Positions 15,981 to 24,888 are shown, counted from the stretch's first letter. The stretch: DNA of 64,000 nt from CAYWWM01 sp965198025 (GCA_965198025.1 OZ240237.1:2666001-2730000); one strand, 5' to 3'. Numbers and translations: made by a program. Notes: a model not told the origin generated them from the letters alone.

Positions 15981-16249
15981 GCGAACCGTCGCTCGCGCTG
16001 CGTCCGTGCTTGATTCTCCTGCTCACGTGGTGATTGCTGCTGTCCCGTCGGCTGGCCATACTCAGCGCCACATAGGGTCTCATACGCCCTCTGAACCTCC
16101 TTGAAGATCCATTCTGACGTTTTGTCTCCGGGGTTCTTGTCCGGGTGATGTTTCTTGGCCAAACGCAGGTACGCCGCCCGGACGTCCGCCTCACTTGCAC
16201 CGTGGTGCAAGCCCAACACTTCGTACGGATCGGTGATTTTGCGTGGCAT
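15968..16249 (-). CDS. J-domain (DnaJ-like) protein, N-terminal part
   Basis: A 93-aa frame with a complete J domain: DPYEVLGLHHGASEADVRAA at residues 7-26, the HPD motif at residues 35-37 (HHPDKNPGDK), and the helix IV segment VQRAYETLCG. J domains stimulate the ATPase of DnaK-type Hsp70 proteins. There is no glycine/phenylalanine region and no DnaJ zinc fingers, so this is a class C J protein. The frame ends shortly after the J domain, but a related charged linker and membrane segments follow in other frames (see the next feature downstream on this strand). Its neighbour at 16356-16793 is also a small membrane/coiled-coil protein. Confidence 0.8.
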   Translation of the reverse strand: MPRKITDPYEVLGLHHGASEADVRAAYLRLAKKHHPDKNPGDKTSEWIFKEVQRAYETLCGAEYGQPTGQQQSPREQENQARTQRERRFAASW

Positions 16250-16355
16250 CCACAGCTACCATGGACGAGGGTCGAGACAATCGTCTTAGCAGAGAGTGTC
16301 GACAGGCGGCTTGGCCACACCGTCGACATTGGCGAGAGCCATCGTGAGAGGACGT

Positions 16356-16793
16356 TTAGCTGGCGACCCGCCGGGTGATGGCCTCCCGCAACCCTTCCAG
16401 CAGTCCCTCCAGGTGCGCCATGCGCTCGCGCAACTCGCCAATCTGAGATTCTATGCGCTCGCGCAGCTCGGCAATCTGAGATTCTACGCGCTCGCGCAGC
16501 TCGGCAATCTGAGATTCTACGCGCTCGCTCAGCTCGGCAATCTGAGATTCTACGCGCTCGCTCAGCTCGGCAATCTGACTGTCCATCCGGGACTCCAGTG
16601 CGGTGATTCTCCCGTCAAGCCTGGACTCCATCTGATTCATGTCCTGTCGCAACTCGGCCCGCATTCGGGTCACGTCCTGCCGCAACTCGGTCCGCATTCT
16701 GGTCACGTCCTGCCGCAGCCAAGCGAACAACCCGACCAGCAACGCGGCCAAGCCAACCCCCACTGTGACAATGGCAATGATTTCTTCGTTCAC
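16356..16793 (-). CDS. Membrane-anchored coiled-coil protein with 11-residue repeats
   Basis: A 145-aa protein with an N-terminal membrane helix (IIAIVTVGVGLAALLVGLFA, residues 5-24). The rest is one long coiled coil: first a pair of related RQDVTRMR units, then four and a half copies of an 11-residue unit (V/I)ESQIAEL(R/S)ER, a hendecad pattern typical of right-handed or straight coiled coils. The DNA of these units is itself a 33-bp tandem repeat. It would project a rod from the inner membrane. No enzyme motif is visible. The gene lies 106 bp upstream of the J-domain gene on the same strand and may be co-transcribed with it. Confidence 0.7.
   Translation of the reverse strand: MNEEIIAIVTVGVGLAALLVGLFAWLRQDVTRMRTELRQDVTRMRAELRQDMNQMESRLDGRITALESRMDSQIAELSERVESQIAELSERVESQIAELRERVESQIAELRERIESQIGELRERMAHLEGLLEGLREAITRRVAS
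16431..16577. repeat. 33-bp tandem repeat inside the coiled-coil gene
   Basis: Units start at 16431, 16464, 16497 and 16530, with a partial unit from 16563. Each reads CAGCTCGGCAATCTGAGATT then CTACGCGCTCGC(G/T). Copies differ at only one to five positions, which suggests recent expansion or homogenisation; copy number may vary between strains. Confidence 0.9.
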
Positions 16794-17040
16794 GTTTCCT
16801 CTAAGCTCATTCTCTCACGCGGCCCTGTCCTGCCATAGAGGAACAAGAGAGAGTCAGCGACGCATGGCGGGGGAAGGCGCATTGGAGTGATCCGCAGGAA
16901 CGCTGCATCCTTGCAACCTATATTCCCCAATTGATGTTACTATGAGGTCCTCGTCGATTCAAGCATTCGGGTTCCATGGAGCGTCGCGCCCGCCCGGTTC
17001 GTCGCGAGGGGCCCGTTCGGCCCTTTGGCGGCTTCCTGAT

Positions 17041-17105
17041 CGGCTAGAGCGCCTTCCTGCCAAGGATGGATTGGGACGGAGCGGCCACCGGGGGAGGAAC
17101 CTCGG
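17041..17105. repeat. Diverged 65-bp repeat, copy 2
   Basis: Aligns with 5294-5357 (CGCCTTCCTGC.AAGGATGGAT, then GGGACGG.AGCG, then AGGAA..CTCGGA). The surrounding 16794-17313 has no convincing gene; it holds this copy and the B-A repeat pair at 17174-17235. Confidence 0.5.
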
Positions 17106-17173
17106 ATCAGCCTTATCGGGGCTGGCGGCGACGCCGGCCCTTCGCTTTGCCTACTGTCTTGTCGGTTAGCTGA

Positions 17174-17282
17174 TGGAGCACAGGCCTTGCCGGGCTGTGC
17201 CCAAAGGGGACAGGCCTGGAGGCCTGTCGCTACCTGGCTGTTGCTGCTTAATCAAGGCCAGCGGGACGCTGGCGCTACCTAA
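17174..17282. repeat. B-A repeat modules
   Basis: Module B (GGAGCACAGGCCTTGCCGGG then CTGTGCCC) is followed by module A (GGGGACAGGCCTGGAGGCCT then GTCGCTACCTGGC), in the same order and spacing as at 7.9, 8.15 and 21.03 kb but without module C. A variant stem, GGCCAGCGGGACGCTGGCGC, follows at about 17257-17276. Confidence 0.75.
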
Positions 17283-17313
17283 AACCGGAGGGAACAGGCA
17301 GTACGAGTATTGC

Positions 17314-18612
17314 TTAGTGTTCATGCCGCCCGCTGCTCTCGATGACAGCTTCCTGATCCCGGAAAAACCGAATCGAATCCCGGGTATTGCCGTTCATCCT
17401 GTGTGCTTCGCCGAGAGCGCCGAGGGTCTCAATGAGGCTGGGGTGGTTCAGTCCGTTCGTGGTCTTCTGGATGGCAAGGACTCGCTCCCAGATTTGCGCA
17501 GCCTCTCCAAAATGCTCCTGCGCCATGTGGGCCAGGGCCAGATTGTTGAGGGTGGAGACCAGGAAAATGTGTTCCTCGCCGAACGCCCTTTCCTCCAGTG
17601 AAAGGGAGCGTTCCAGCAGTTGCTGGACCTCAGCTGGACGATCCTGCACTGCATGGAGGGTGGAAAGACTCCCCAACACCGGAACCAAGCCGGGATGGTC
17701 CTCACCCAGATTGCCCTCATGGATAGAAAGGGAGCGCTGGAGCAATTGTTCCGCCTCTTGGTACCGGCGCTGTTCCGTATAAAGGGAAGCCAGAGCGTTC
17801 AGACTGCGGGCCAGTTCCAGATCCTGCGGGCCGAATCGTTCTTCGCGCAATTGCCAGGAGCGCTTCAGCAGTGTTTCGGCTTCGGCCAGATCTTCCTGCT
17901 TTTGCGCCAGGATTCCCATATTGTAGAGGGCTGCGGCCACCTCCGGAGCGTCTTCGCCGAGCACCCGCTGGCGGGTTTGCAGCGACCGCTCCAGCAGTTG
18001 CTTTGCCTCGTCATAGTTGCCCTGCGCATCATAGACCACTACGAGCCGATTGACGCTGCCATCGACGCTCGGATGGTCCTGACCAAAGGCCTTCTCGCGA
18101 ATCGCGCGCGCGCGCAGCAGGACCTTCACGGCTGAATCCAACGACTGGTCATGCTCGTGCGGTTGTTCATCCTGGTGCGCATGATCTTCCTGGTAAGACT
18201 CTTCCTCGCTGCGCAACTCATGTATTTCCTGGTAGAGCGAGGCGAGCGTGTCCAGAGCATTGGCAACAGACGGGTCGTCCTCGCCGAGCCCCTGCTCCAA
18301 GGCCGCTACAAGCCGAAGGCCCAGAGATTCCGCATAATCGAAATTCCCTTGCGAGCGCTGGAGTGATGCCATAATGCCCAGGGTGCTCACCAAGCGCTGA
18401 TCTCCCGGACTGAACTTTTCGGCCTCTCGCAGCGCATTGCTCAAAGCAAAAATGGCATCATCGGGATTGTCCGCCTGGAGCGCAGCCGAAGCCGACTCCA
18501 TATGCCGCTTCCAGGCTTCCTCGTCCGCCTGTGACTGAAGCGCTGCCGGGAGCAGAAGCAGACAAAACAACACCGTCCCATACCATGCCGGCCGCGTCCT
18601 TGCTATTCGCAT
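17314..18612 (-). CDS. Secreted tetratricopeptide-repeat protein (kinesin-light-chain-like TPRs)
   Basis: A 432-aa protein. A GGGAGAG ribosome site precedes the ATG, and a signal peptide (ARTRPAW then LFCLLLLPAALQSQA) ends near residue 29. The rest is TPR repeats of the 42-residue kinesin-light-chain type, recognisable by recurrent LGEDDPSVA, FGQDHPSVDG, LGEDAPEVAAALYNMGILA and LGEDHPGLVPVLGSL units. One repeat carries a His/Glu/Asp-rich insert (EDHAHQDEQPHEHDQ), which might bind metal. TPR arrays mediate protein contacts; no catalytic domain is present. It is followed on the same strand, about 160 bp away, by nothing co-oriented, and it lies downstream of the amidohydrolase at 18783. Confidence 0.8.
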   Translation of the reverse strand: MRIARTRPAWYGTVLFCLLLLPAALQSQADEEAWKRHMESASAALQADNPDDAIFALSNALREAEKFSPGDQRLVSTLGIMASLQRSQGNFDYAESLGLRLVAALEQGLGEDDPSVANALDTLASLYQEIHELRSEEESYQEDHAHQDEQPHEHDQSLDSAVKVLLRARAIREKAFGQDHPSVDGSVNRLVVVYDAQGNYDEAKQLLERSLQTRQRVLGEDAPEVAAALYNMGILAQKQEDLAEAETLLKRSWQLREERFGPQDLELARSLNALASLYTEQRRYQEAEQLLQRSLSIHEGNLGEDHPGLVPVLGSLSTLHAVQDRPAEVQQLLERSLSLEERAFGEEHIFLVSTLNNLALAHMAQEHFGEAAQIWERVLAIQKTTNGLNHPSLIETLGALGEAHRMNGNTRDSIRFFRDQEAVIESSGRHEH

Positions 18613-18782
18613 CAGAGACTCTCCCTTTTTCGTCGTCCACTATTTCGCGCTGCTCCCGACGCTGCGCTTCGAGATTGGAAAAAAGGGGGACACTGAGGAT
18701 GCCCCCCTCAAAATGTACAGACCAGCTTCAGAGGATCGTTTGCCTTCGCAGAACCCTCCGATGCCGGATTCTCCCCTTGCCA

Positions 18783-20669
18783 TTACATGGGCACCTCTCC
18801 TTGATCATACTCCTCCTGGAAAATGAATCGAATCTGCGGTCCCACCGGCTCCTCGCCCAATTCCGTGGCTAACTCCTCCCGCAGAATCACGGTCTTACCG
18901 CCGACCACTGTCATCAAGGGGAATACAGTTGGGATATCATCCACTGAAACCGAGAGATAGTCCTTGTTGAACACCACGAAGTCGGCCAGCTTGCCAACCT
19001 CCAACGACCCGATCTCCTTCTCCCGCATCACGTAATAGGCCGGGTAGATGGTGATCATCTTCAGCACCGTTTCGCGGTCAATGGCCTCTTCCGGCGCGAC
19101 CAAGTCGCCGCGGTTATTCCTTCGGGTAATCGCCGCGACCCCCTGAGCAAACAGCGTCGGGCCTTCTCCGGTTTCGGTCCTGAGCTCAAACTCCAGTGTG
19201 GCCATGATGCCCGCGTCAATAATGCTCTTCATGGGAGCGATGCGGTTGGCATGCTCCTCCCCATAGACCCTCAACCACGGGAAGCTGCGGTTGAGATACC
19301 GGACATCGCAACTCAGAATCATATTGAAGTTCTTGAGGCGCGGAAGCTGTTCCGCCCTGGGATAGAAACCGCAGTGATCGGAGGTGATCCGCTGGGAGCG
19401 CATGAAATCCAAAGTGATCTCAGGGTTCTCATCAATCACCTGGTCCATGATGTCCATCACGTAGTCCATTGCCTTATCCCCGTAGACGTGGTTCACGACG
19501 TACCGATAGCGGCTTGTGAGCGCCGCATGAATGGCCTTGGCGTAATCGTTGCCGGGCTGCAGGAAACATTTCTCCTGCTGCTTGAACCTCGGAGGCGCTT
19601 CCATGGTGGTGCAGATCGAGGGTGGGCCGCCGTCAATGGCTCCCATCGTCGTCCCGACGTTCCAATAGGTATTGTCTCCGACGTCCGCGAGGTCGCCCAC
19701 CCGCAGGAAGCAGCCGGCGATGTTCGGATCCACCAACTGGCACAGCCGGTGTGCCCACCCGAAGCGAATGGGCATCCGCCCTTCCCGCCGAAGCAGCGAG
19801 TAGGCGGGCATGAACCGCAGTCCGATGATGTGGGAGGAGAACGTAGTAATCCCGTTCGCCGCTGCGGTGTTCATTCCATGCTCCATGGCATCCGCCAGCT
19901 CTGCCACATTGTTCTGGAAGTACACATCGGAAATCTTGGTGCGATTGATGGTGACGGCGTGCGGGATGGCATTTTGCAGATTATCCTCGGTTGGTTCCAC
20001 GCCATAGTATTCGAGCAGCATATTGCGGCCCGCCGTATTGATCTGATATTCCACATTGGCAGAAACCCAGACCGGCCGCTCCGGAGCCCACTCATCCAAA
20101 AGCTCGCGCGTCAATGAGTCGGACCGCAGGTAGGGCATCCCCAGGTCCGTGCCGCCGGGGAGGGTAATGTCAGCCCACGTGTCGATCGATTCACCCGTCA
20201 TGCCTTCCTTGACGGCCAACTCGATTCCCCTGGTGATGTCTTCATACGTCTGCCCGGTTACCGAGATTCTCTTGGCAATGTCCGCGTACTTCTCGGTATT
20301 TTCCCTGGCCCACCAAGAATAGGCGTGGTTATGCAGGTGGGTGTGTGAGTCAATAATTCCCGGAACCACCATGCGGCCATTCAAATCAACCCTTCGGGTA
20401 TCGGGTCCGGCATAACGAAGCACCTCGTCCGAGGTCCCGAGGAACTGAATGCGCTCCCCGCGCACCGCCATGGCCTCGTAGGTGTTTCCCAGATTGTTCG
20501 TCAAGGAATGATCATCTACCGAGACAATCTTGCCGTTGTAAATGATCAGATCCGGATAGGCATGTGCTGCCAGCTCCGCAGGCAGGGTTACCTGCTGAGC
20601 CTGGAGACTAACTCCAAGAAACAGCCCCAGAGCAAGAACCCACCCGGCTCGCAGAATTCGGTTCATCAT
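18783..20669 (-). CDS. Secreted amidohydrolase, family 3 (YtcJ-like)
   Basis: A 628-aa metal-dependent hydrolase. AAAGGAG seven bases upstream selects the ATG at 20669 rather than the one at 20687. A signal peptide (about 25 residues, ending SLQAQQ) exports it. The first metal-binding motif, HTHLH, is in GIIDSHTHLHNHAY. Later metal-ligand candidates are NHVYGDKAMDYV and SDHCGFYP. The C-terminus has the usual GSLEVGKLADFVVFNKD return to the small beta domain. Family members hydrolyse N-acyl or cyclic amide bonds; the substrate here is unknown. It is monocistronic, with a 270-bp upstream gap where I see no gene. Confidence 0.85.
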   Translation of the reverse strand: MMNRILRAGWVLALGLFLGVSLQAQQVTLPAELAAHAYPDLIIYNGKIVSVDDHSLTNNLGNTYEAMAVRGERIQFLGTSDEVLRYAGPDTRRVDLNGRMVVPGIIDSHTHLHNHAYSWWARENTEKYADIAKRISVTGQTYEDITRGIELAVKEGMTGESIDTWADITLPGGTDLGMPYLRSDSLTRELLDEWAPERPVWVSANVEYQINTAGRNMLLEYYGVEPTEDNLQNAIPHAVTINRTKISDVYFQNNVAELADAMEHGMNTAAANGITTFSSHIIGLRFMPAYSLLRREGRMPIRFGWAHRLCQLVDPNIAGCFLRVGDLADVGDNTYWNVGTTMGAIDGGPPSICTTMEAPPRFKQQEKCFLQPGNDYAKAIHAALTSRYRYVVNHVYGDKAMDYVMDIMDQVIDENPEITLDFMRSQRITSDHCGFYPRAEQLPRLKNFNMILSCDVRYLNRSFPWLRVYGEEHANRIAPMKSIIDAGIMATLEFELRTETGEGPTLFAQGVAAITRRNNRGDLVAPEEAIDRETVLKMITIYPAYYVMREKEIGSLEVGKLADFVVFNKDYLSVSVDDIPTVFPLMTVVGGKTVILREELATELGEEPVGPQIRFIFQEEYDQGEVPM

Positions 20670-20957
20670 TCGTGAATCTCCTTTCATAACCAGTTCATTG
20701 AAAATTCGTTAAGATCATTCCAGCGTCAACCGTACTGCACTGAATCTGAGGGAACCTGTCGAGCGAATGATTCAGCTCGCGCGATGGGCAGGGCTATCCA
20801 CCGCATTGTCCCCCAACGTCAACTCCGCCCGGCTGATGGAACAAGTATAAATTACCGGCTCCCCAACACAACGGATAAATTATACGCCTCCAGCCGGTTT
20901 CCGGTTTCTGTCAATTACTCACTCCCATCCACGTCCCGCATGCCCGGCGCGTTGCAG

Positions 20958-21350
20958 TCGTTGGCGGCGACGCAAGCGGGACGCTGGGGCTACTGTCGCT
21001 ACTTGTCTTGGGGATGGCAGGTTCGAGGAAAGGGAGCACAGGCCCTGACGGGCTGTGCTCGAAGGGGACAGGCCGGAGGCCTGTCGCCACTTGGGGCAAG
21101 AATCAGTGCAAGCCGAAGAGCAGATCCCTCGTCCGAAACGACATCGATATGTCGTTTCGTCCTCGGCTTCGCTCCCCTCGGCCGATCTCGGGACAGGCGG
21201 GACAGGACGTTCCTCGGGATGACATGCTTGGGTGGGGCCTGCACTATCGGGGACAGGCCAGTGGCGGTACCGGGCTTCCTGCCAAAGCACTACCTACAGC
21301 CCTAACGGGCTGTAGGTGAAGGGGACAGGCCGGAGGCATGTCGCTACTTA
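20958..21350. repeat. Composite repeat array (A-B-A-C-link-A)
   Basis: After an A-like start (to about 21006) comes GGCAGGTTCGAGGAA, then module B (21033-21061), module A (21064-21092), a C module (21115-21225) and the link with another A remnant (21228-21259). A B variant (CTACAGCCCTAACGGGCTGTAG, split here as CTACAGCCC/GGGCTGTAG arms) and a final A (21321-21350) follow. The C module carries the perfect palindrome CGAAACGACAT...ATGTCGTTTCG at about 21133-21158. The 20670-20957 stretch before it shows no gene. Confidence 0.85.
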
Positions 21351-22105
21351 TGCGCTTGACAGCGCGGGAGATTGCTTCCAATGTTGCTGCCATGCAGTCA
21401 TCCCGCGCACGCCCACGCTTGCACCCACCCGGACGGGCGCAGCCAGCAGCACTGGCGAGCGTGCAGTATGCCGCCGGAATGCGCGTCGGCGGCCTGGAAC
21501 TATCGCCGCGGATGAGCAAAGACGAACAGCGCGCACTGACATTCTGGCTGCGGCGGCTGCCCGGAAGCTTCACGGACCGGCTGCCGCCATTGAAGCTGGC
21601 CGTGGCGGACGAACTGCGTCTGGCGCGACGGCGCGTGCTGATCAATGAGCTCCCGCAGGGAAGTTCCAGTCTGACCCGCGATCATCTGCACGCGGCAAGC
21701 TTTATTCCGCAACGCTACGTGGTGCTGCACCGGCGCCTGTTCCGCCGCCGGGTGGAACTCGGCCGGATTCTCTACCACGAGCTGTGCCATTTCGTGTGGC
21801 CCCGGCTGGGGAATCCATTGCGAAAGAGCTACGAGGACGTGGTTCGGGCGGAAATCAGCAAGGGAACGCGGGGCGAACTGGGACATTCGGCGGAGTGGCG
21901 CAAGGAGAAATTGTTGGCTGAGGGCGGCGCCGGTTATCGCCCATCGCGGCTGTGGCGGGAATACGTGTGCGAGAGCTTTTGCGACACCACGTCCTACGTG
22001 CTGCTGGGGAGCGAGCGCAACGCCCGGCATTCCGAGTACACGCTGAGCCGGAGAGCAAAGGAGCGGCGGAAACGGTGGATGGCGGACGCTTTCAGCCTAG
22101 CATAG
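21338..22105 (+). CDS. Putative zinc-metallopeptidase-like protein (HExxH)
   Basis: Up to 255 aa. The key feature is LYHELCHFVWPRLG, which contains HELCH (residues 147-151), a match to the HExxH zincin motif. A downstream REYVCESFCDT helix could supply the third ligand (Glu). The region between is basic and helical. There is no signal peptide, so it is probably cytoplasmic. The first in-frame ATG (21338) lies inside an A-type repeat, so the real start is probably later, at 21392 or 21479 (MRVGGLELSP); none has a clear ribosome site. I know similar short proteins only as hypothetical in Acidobacteriota. Peptidase activity is an inference from the motif alone. Confidence 0.6.
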   Translation: MSLLMRLTAREIASNVAAMQSSRARPRLHPPGRAQPAALASVQYAAGMRVGGLELSPRMSKDEQRALTFWLRRLPGSFTDRLPPLKLAVADELRLARRRVLINELPQGSSSLTRDHLHAASFIPQRYVVLHRRLFRRRVELGRILYHELCHFVWPRLGNPLRKSYEDVVRAEISKGTRGELGHSAEWRKEKLLAEGGAGYRPSRLWREYVCESFCDTTSYVLLGSERNARHSEYTLSRRAKERRKRWMADAFSLA

Positions 22106-22180
22106 GGATTTGTTTGGGTTTCCTGAACCGTTGTCCTTCGGAAGAAAACAGATCGAAAAATAGGGGAATGATATGCCAGT

Positions 22181-22777
22181 TTACATCCTAGGATGTCTCA
22201 AAAAAACAGAGACAGTGCCGTCCTCGCTCACATCCCAGTAACGCGGATACTTCGGCACAAGTCTACTTCCCTGGATTTCACAGCCAAAAACTTCGTTTTC
22301 AACAAGAGCAAGCCTCTGGATATTCTCTTTCGCCAATCCCTGGAAGTCGAGCTGTGAGACCTTTGGATTCATATGATGAACATCATTTCGAAAACTTCGC
22401 CAAATCCTCCTTGACGCCTCCAAACAAGCATAAGGAAGAACGGCCAACAATGGGGAAGTCTTGAGATCAAGGAAACCTTCAGGTTTCCTGTCCGAAATGC
22501 CATTCCGCACGGCGACGAGCTTCAATATACCTTCATTCACCGCTTGTGTTACCATCACAGCCGCTATGAAATAACCGTCCCGGTAGAGTTCGATGCATTC
22601 CATAGACGCTCGGGCAAAATAGTGGTTAGGGATGATCCCCTGTCGATCAATCTCCAAATAACGACGTGCCCGCTGTTCACGAAAAAATTCGTCACGTTGC
22701 CGAAGCAATTCCAATTCACCGAGAAATTCCTGTTCTGGATCACCCATCAATGACCCACACCCTTCTTGTGGACTCAT
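22181..22777 (-). CDS. HEPN-like protein of unknown function
   Basis: A 198-aa soluble helical protein. ACGGAG five bases upstream favours the ATG at 22777 over the GTG at 22783. The segment SFRNDVHHMNP contains R130 followed by H134 and H135, matching the Rx4H motif of HEPN domains, which are small helical ribonuclease or RNA-binding folds common in toxins and defence proteins. The preceding helices (FIAAVMVTQAVNEGILKLVA and SPLLAVLPYACLEASRRIW) have the amphipathic look of a HEPN four-helix bundle. No antitoxin-like nucleotidyltransferase gene (MNT) is adjacent. Codon use is clearly more AT-rich than the flanks, suggesting transfer. The assignment is tentative. Confidence 0.5.
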   Translation of the reverse strand: MSPQEGCGSLMGDPEQEFLGELELLRQRDEFFREQRARRYLEIDRQGIIPNHYFARASMECIELYRDGYFIAAVMVTQAVNEGILKLVAVRNGISDRKPEGFLDLKTSPLLAVLPYACLEASRRIWRSFRNDVHHMNPKVSQLDFQGLAKENIQRLALVENEVFGCEIQGSRLVPKYPRYWDVSEDGTVSVFLRHPRM

Positions 22778-22866
22778 ATCCACTCCGTTTCTTCACAAGG
22801 TCCGCAGATGACCTAATGGTGAAATTTGGAATATAAACTCCAAAAATAGACCGCGGGCTTGCAAGG

Positions 22867-24630
22867 TCACTGGCTGGGGAAAACCATGCTTTCGGCCTGG
22901 TCGAGATAGAACTGTGCGGTGCGCGGCAGGATGAATTTCTCGTCGAGGAGCTTGTCCACGGCTCTCTGGATGCAGGCGGTGTAGTGGTCGCGGCTGAAGG
23001 TATCGTTGTGGCCGATCAGGCCCAGGCGGCGCCAGGCCTGGGTCATGTTCTCGCGGAAGTCGCGGTAGCCGCTGCGGTTCATGTCAACGAAATTGTGATA
23101 CCAGTTGTCGCCGTCATGCCTCACGGGGCCGCGGCCGTCGACCGGCTCCAGGCCCTCTCCGGTGAAGGGAGCAAATCCGGTGGTGCCCTGGCCGTTCGGC
23201 CCCGCGCTTACGGGAAAGGGGTGGAAGACACCGGTGGGGCAGGTAACGTCGGGAATCATCAGGGGCCCATTCTCGATGACGCCATCGCGGTCGGCGTCGC
23301 CGAGCTCGGCCCATTCGGACTTGGTGGGGGGCGGAGCGACGCCATTTTCGACCCAGTTATCGAGCATGTCAATGAGACCGTCCATGACGCGCGACATGTC
23401 CCAGATGACGACGTCACCGCGGCGACCCTCGGGCAGATATTCGCCGCCGGAATGGCTGATGCCGGCGAGCTCATAGCTGCGGTGCTTGACCGAGAGGTCC
23501 TTGTCGCGCAATGCCTTGGTGTTCAGGCGCTTGTTGGTAAGAAAGTTGGTCGAGGCCCAGGCGGGCGGGTCGTCGGGCGTTTCGTTGACGTAGCTCAAGT
23601 GCACGATTTCGATCTCGGGAACGAACCAGTCCTTGTGGCCAGCACCGGAAAACGAGATGGGATCGAGCTGGGCCATCTCGGGGTTGTCGGTGATGAACCA
23701 GGGCAGCTCTTCCTGATCCGTGAAGAGGATGTCGCGGCCGTCCTTCATGACGATGGGAAGCCAGAGGCCGGCGCCGGCGTCGTCGAGAATGAAACCGTCA
23801 ACGATGTGGGTTCCGTCGGTGTCGACGTTGACGCCTGGCTGGAACTGGGCGATACGGCCGGGACGCGCACCGCCGGAGTGGCCGTACCAATAGGTGCGCG
23901 AAGGCTTGCGGCCCAGACGCCGCTCCAGAACGTTCCAGCCGACTTTGGCAAAGCTGAGAATCAGCCGAGGCTGCTCGGTGAGGTTGCGGTCGTCGAGGAC
24001 GGTTCCGTCTTCCAAGGTCACGACGGTGTCGCCGCCCGTCATCAGCGTCGAACGGTAGGTCTTGGCGACGGCGAATCCCTTCTCGAGCATCAGGCGTTCG
24101 TACTTGCTGACGTCGGACAAGGGGCTGGCCGGGTTCAGGTTCAAGTCCCACCGCCTCAGAGTGCCGCGGACGAACGAACGCCCCGCGCCGTGGGCCGTGA
24201 CGAACATCTTGCCGTTCCAGGAGCTCGCATCGAGCGGGTACATGAAGACAATTTCGCTGCCCTTGTCCATGTCATAGCGGCCGATGCCGTAGAAAATCGG
24301 GTTGGGGTTGCCGCCCTGAGCGTAGGTGAATTCCGGGTTCGAGCCGAAGTAGAAGCGGTAACGGCCTTGCTGGGCCAGGTAGCCGTCGATGGTGCCGCTG
24401 ACCCCCATGTCCATGCGGCGAAAACGGCGGCCGGCAAAAGTGAAGTCGGTCTCGATCAGCTTGCAGTCTTCCTGGCCGATCTGCCTGCCGCGAATGGTCT
24501 GCTTGGGGACCAGGAACTCGTTGCAGGAGCGAACGGCAGAGGCTGTCGAGTCCTGGGCGGCAACCGGCGAGGGAACAAGCCAAATGCTCAGCAGCAGAGC
24601 GGGCCACATGAAAAGAATTCGCAAACGCAT
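22867..24630 (-). CDS. Secreted alpha/beta hydrolase domain protein
   Basis: A 587-aa exported protein. The open frame extends to 25503, but GGAGGTGA five bases before the ATG at 24630 and a perfect signal peptide (LRILFMWPALLLSIW ... PVAAQ) fix the start. The nucleophile elbow is GHSGGA in TYWYGHSGGARPGRIAQF. Conserved segments such as VDGFILDDAGAGLWLPIV and YPLDASSWNGKMFVTAHGAG match the large acidobacterial alpha/beta-hydrolase domain family (Pfam Abhydrolase_10-like, from memory). It probably acts on an ester or lactone in the periplasm; the substrate is unknown. It is divergent from msrPQ, with 258 bp between them for both promoters. Confidence 0.75.
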   Translation of the reverse strand: MRLRILFMWPALLLSIWLVPSPVAAQDSTASAVRSCNEFLVPKQTIRGRQIGQEDCKLIETDFTFAGRRFRRMDMGVSGTIDGYLAQQGRYRFYFGSNPEFTYAQGGNPNPIFYGIGRYDMDKGSEIVFMYPLDASSWNGKMFVTAHGAGRSFVRGTLRRWDLNLNPASPLSDVSKYERLMLEKGFAVAKTYRSTLMTGGDTVVTLEDGTVLDDRNLTEQPRLILSFAKVGWNVLERRLGRKPSRTYWYGHSGGARPGRIAQFQPGVNVDTDGTHIVDGFILDDAGAGLWLPIVMKDGRDILFTDQEELPWFITDNPEMAQLDPISFSGAGHKDWFVPEIEIVHLSYVNETPDDPPAWASTNFLTNKRLNTKALRDKDLSVKHRSYELAGISHSGGEYLPEGRRGDVVIWDMSRVMDGLIDMLDNWVENGVAPPPTKSEWAELGDADRDGVIENGPLMIPDVTCPTGVFHPFPVSAGPNGQGTTGFAPFTGEGLEPVDGRGPVRHDGDNWYHNFVDMNRSGYRDFRENMTQAWRRLGLIGHNDTFSRDHYTACIQRAVDKLLDEKFILPRTAQFYLDQAESMVFPSQ

Positions 24631-24888
24631 GCAGGTCACCTCCAAAGCAGCCAGCGCAAGACATGTTACTGCAAGTAGGAGGGAAGAGGATAGTGGTTTG
24701 GTGCGGTGCAACTTTTTGGAATTGGATGAATCTATACAAAGGGAGAGATGGCTTTTTCGGCGATTGCAGATCGAGGCGCGAAGTGGGATAATTTCAAAAG
24801 AAGTGCCCCTCTGCAAAGGGGCCGAACCGCTCCGTAAGAACGGTTGCTCTCCGACCGTATGGCGGCACTGACTGGAGGTGAAAGGCCG

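Noticed and set aside
16431..16577. CRISPR-like direct repeats
   Set aside because: The units are contiguous with no spacers and encode coiled-coil residues in frame; no cas genes are present.
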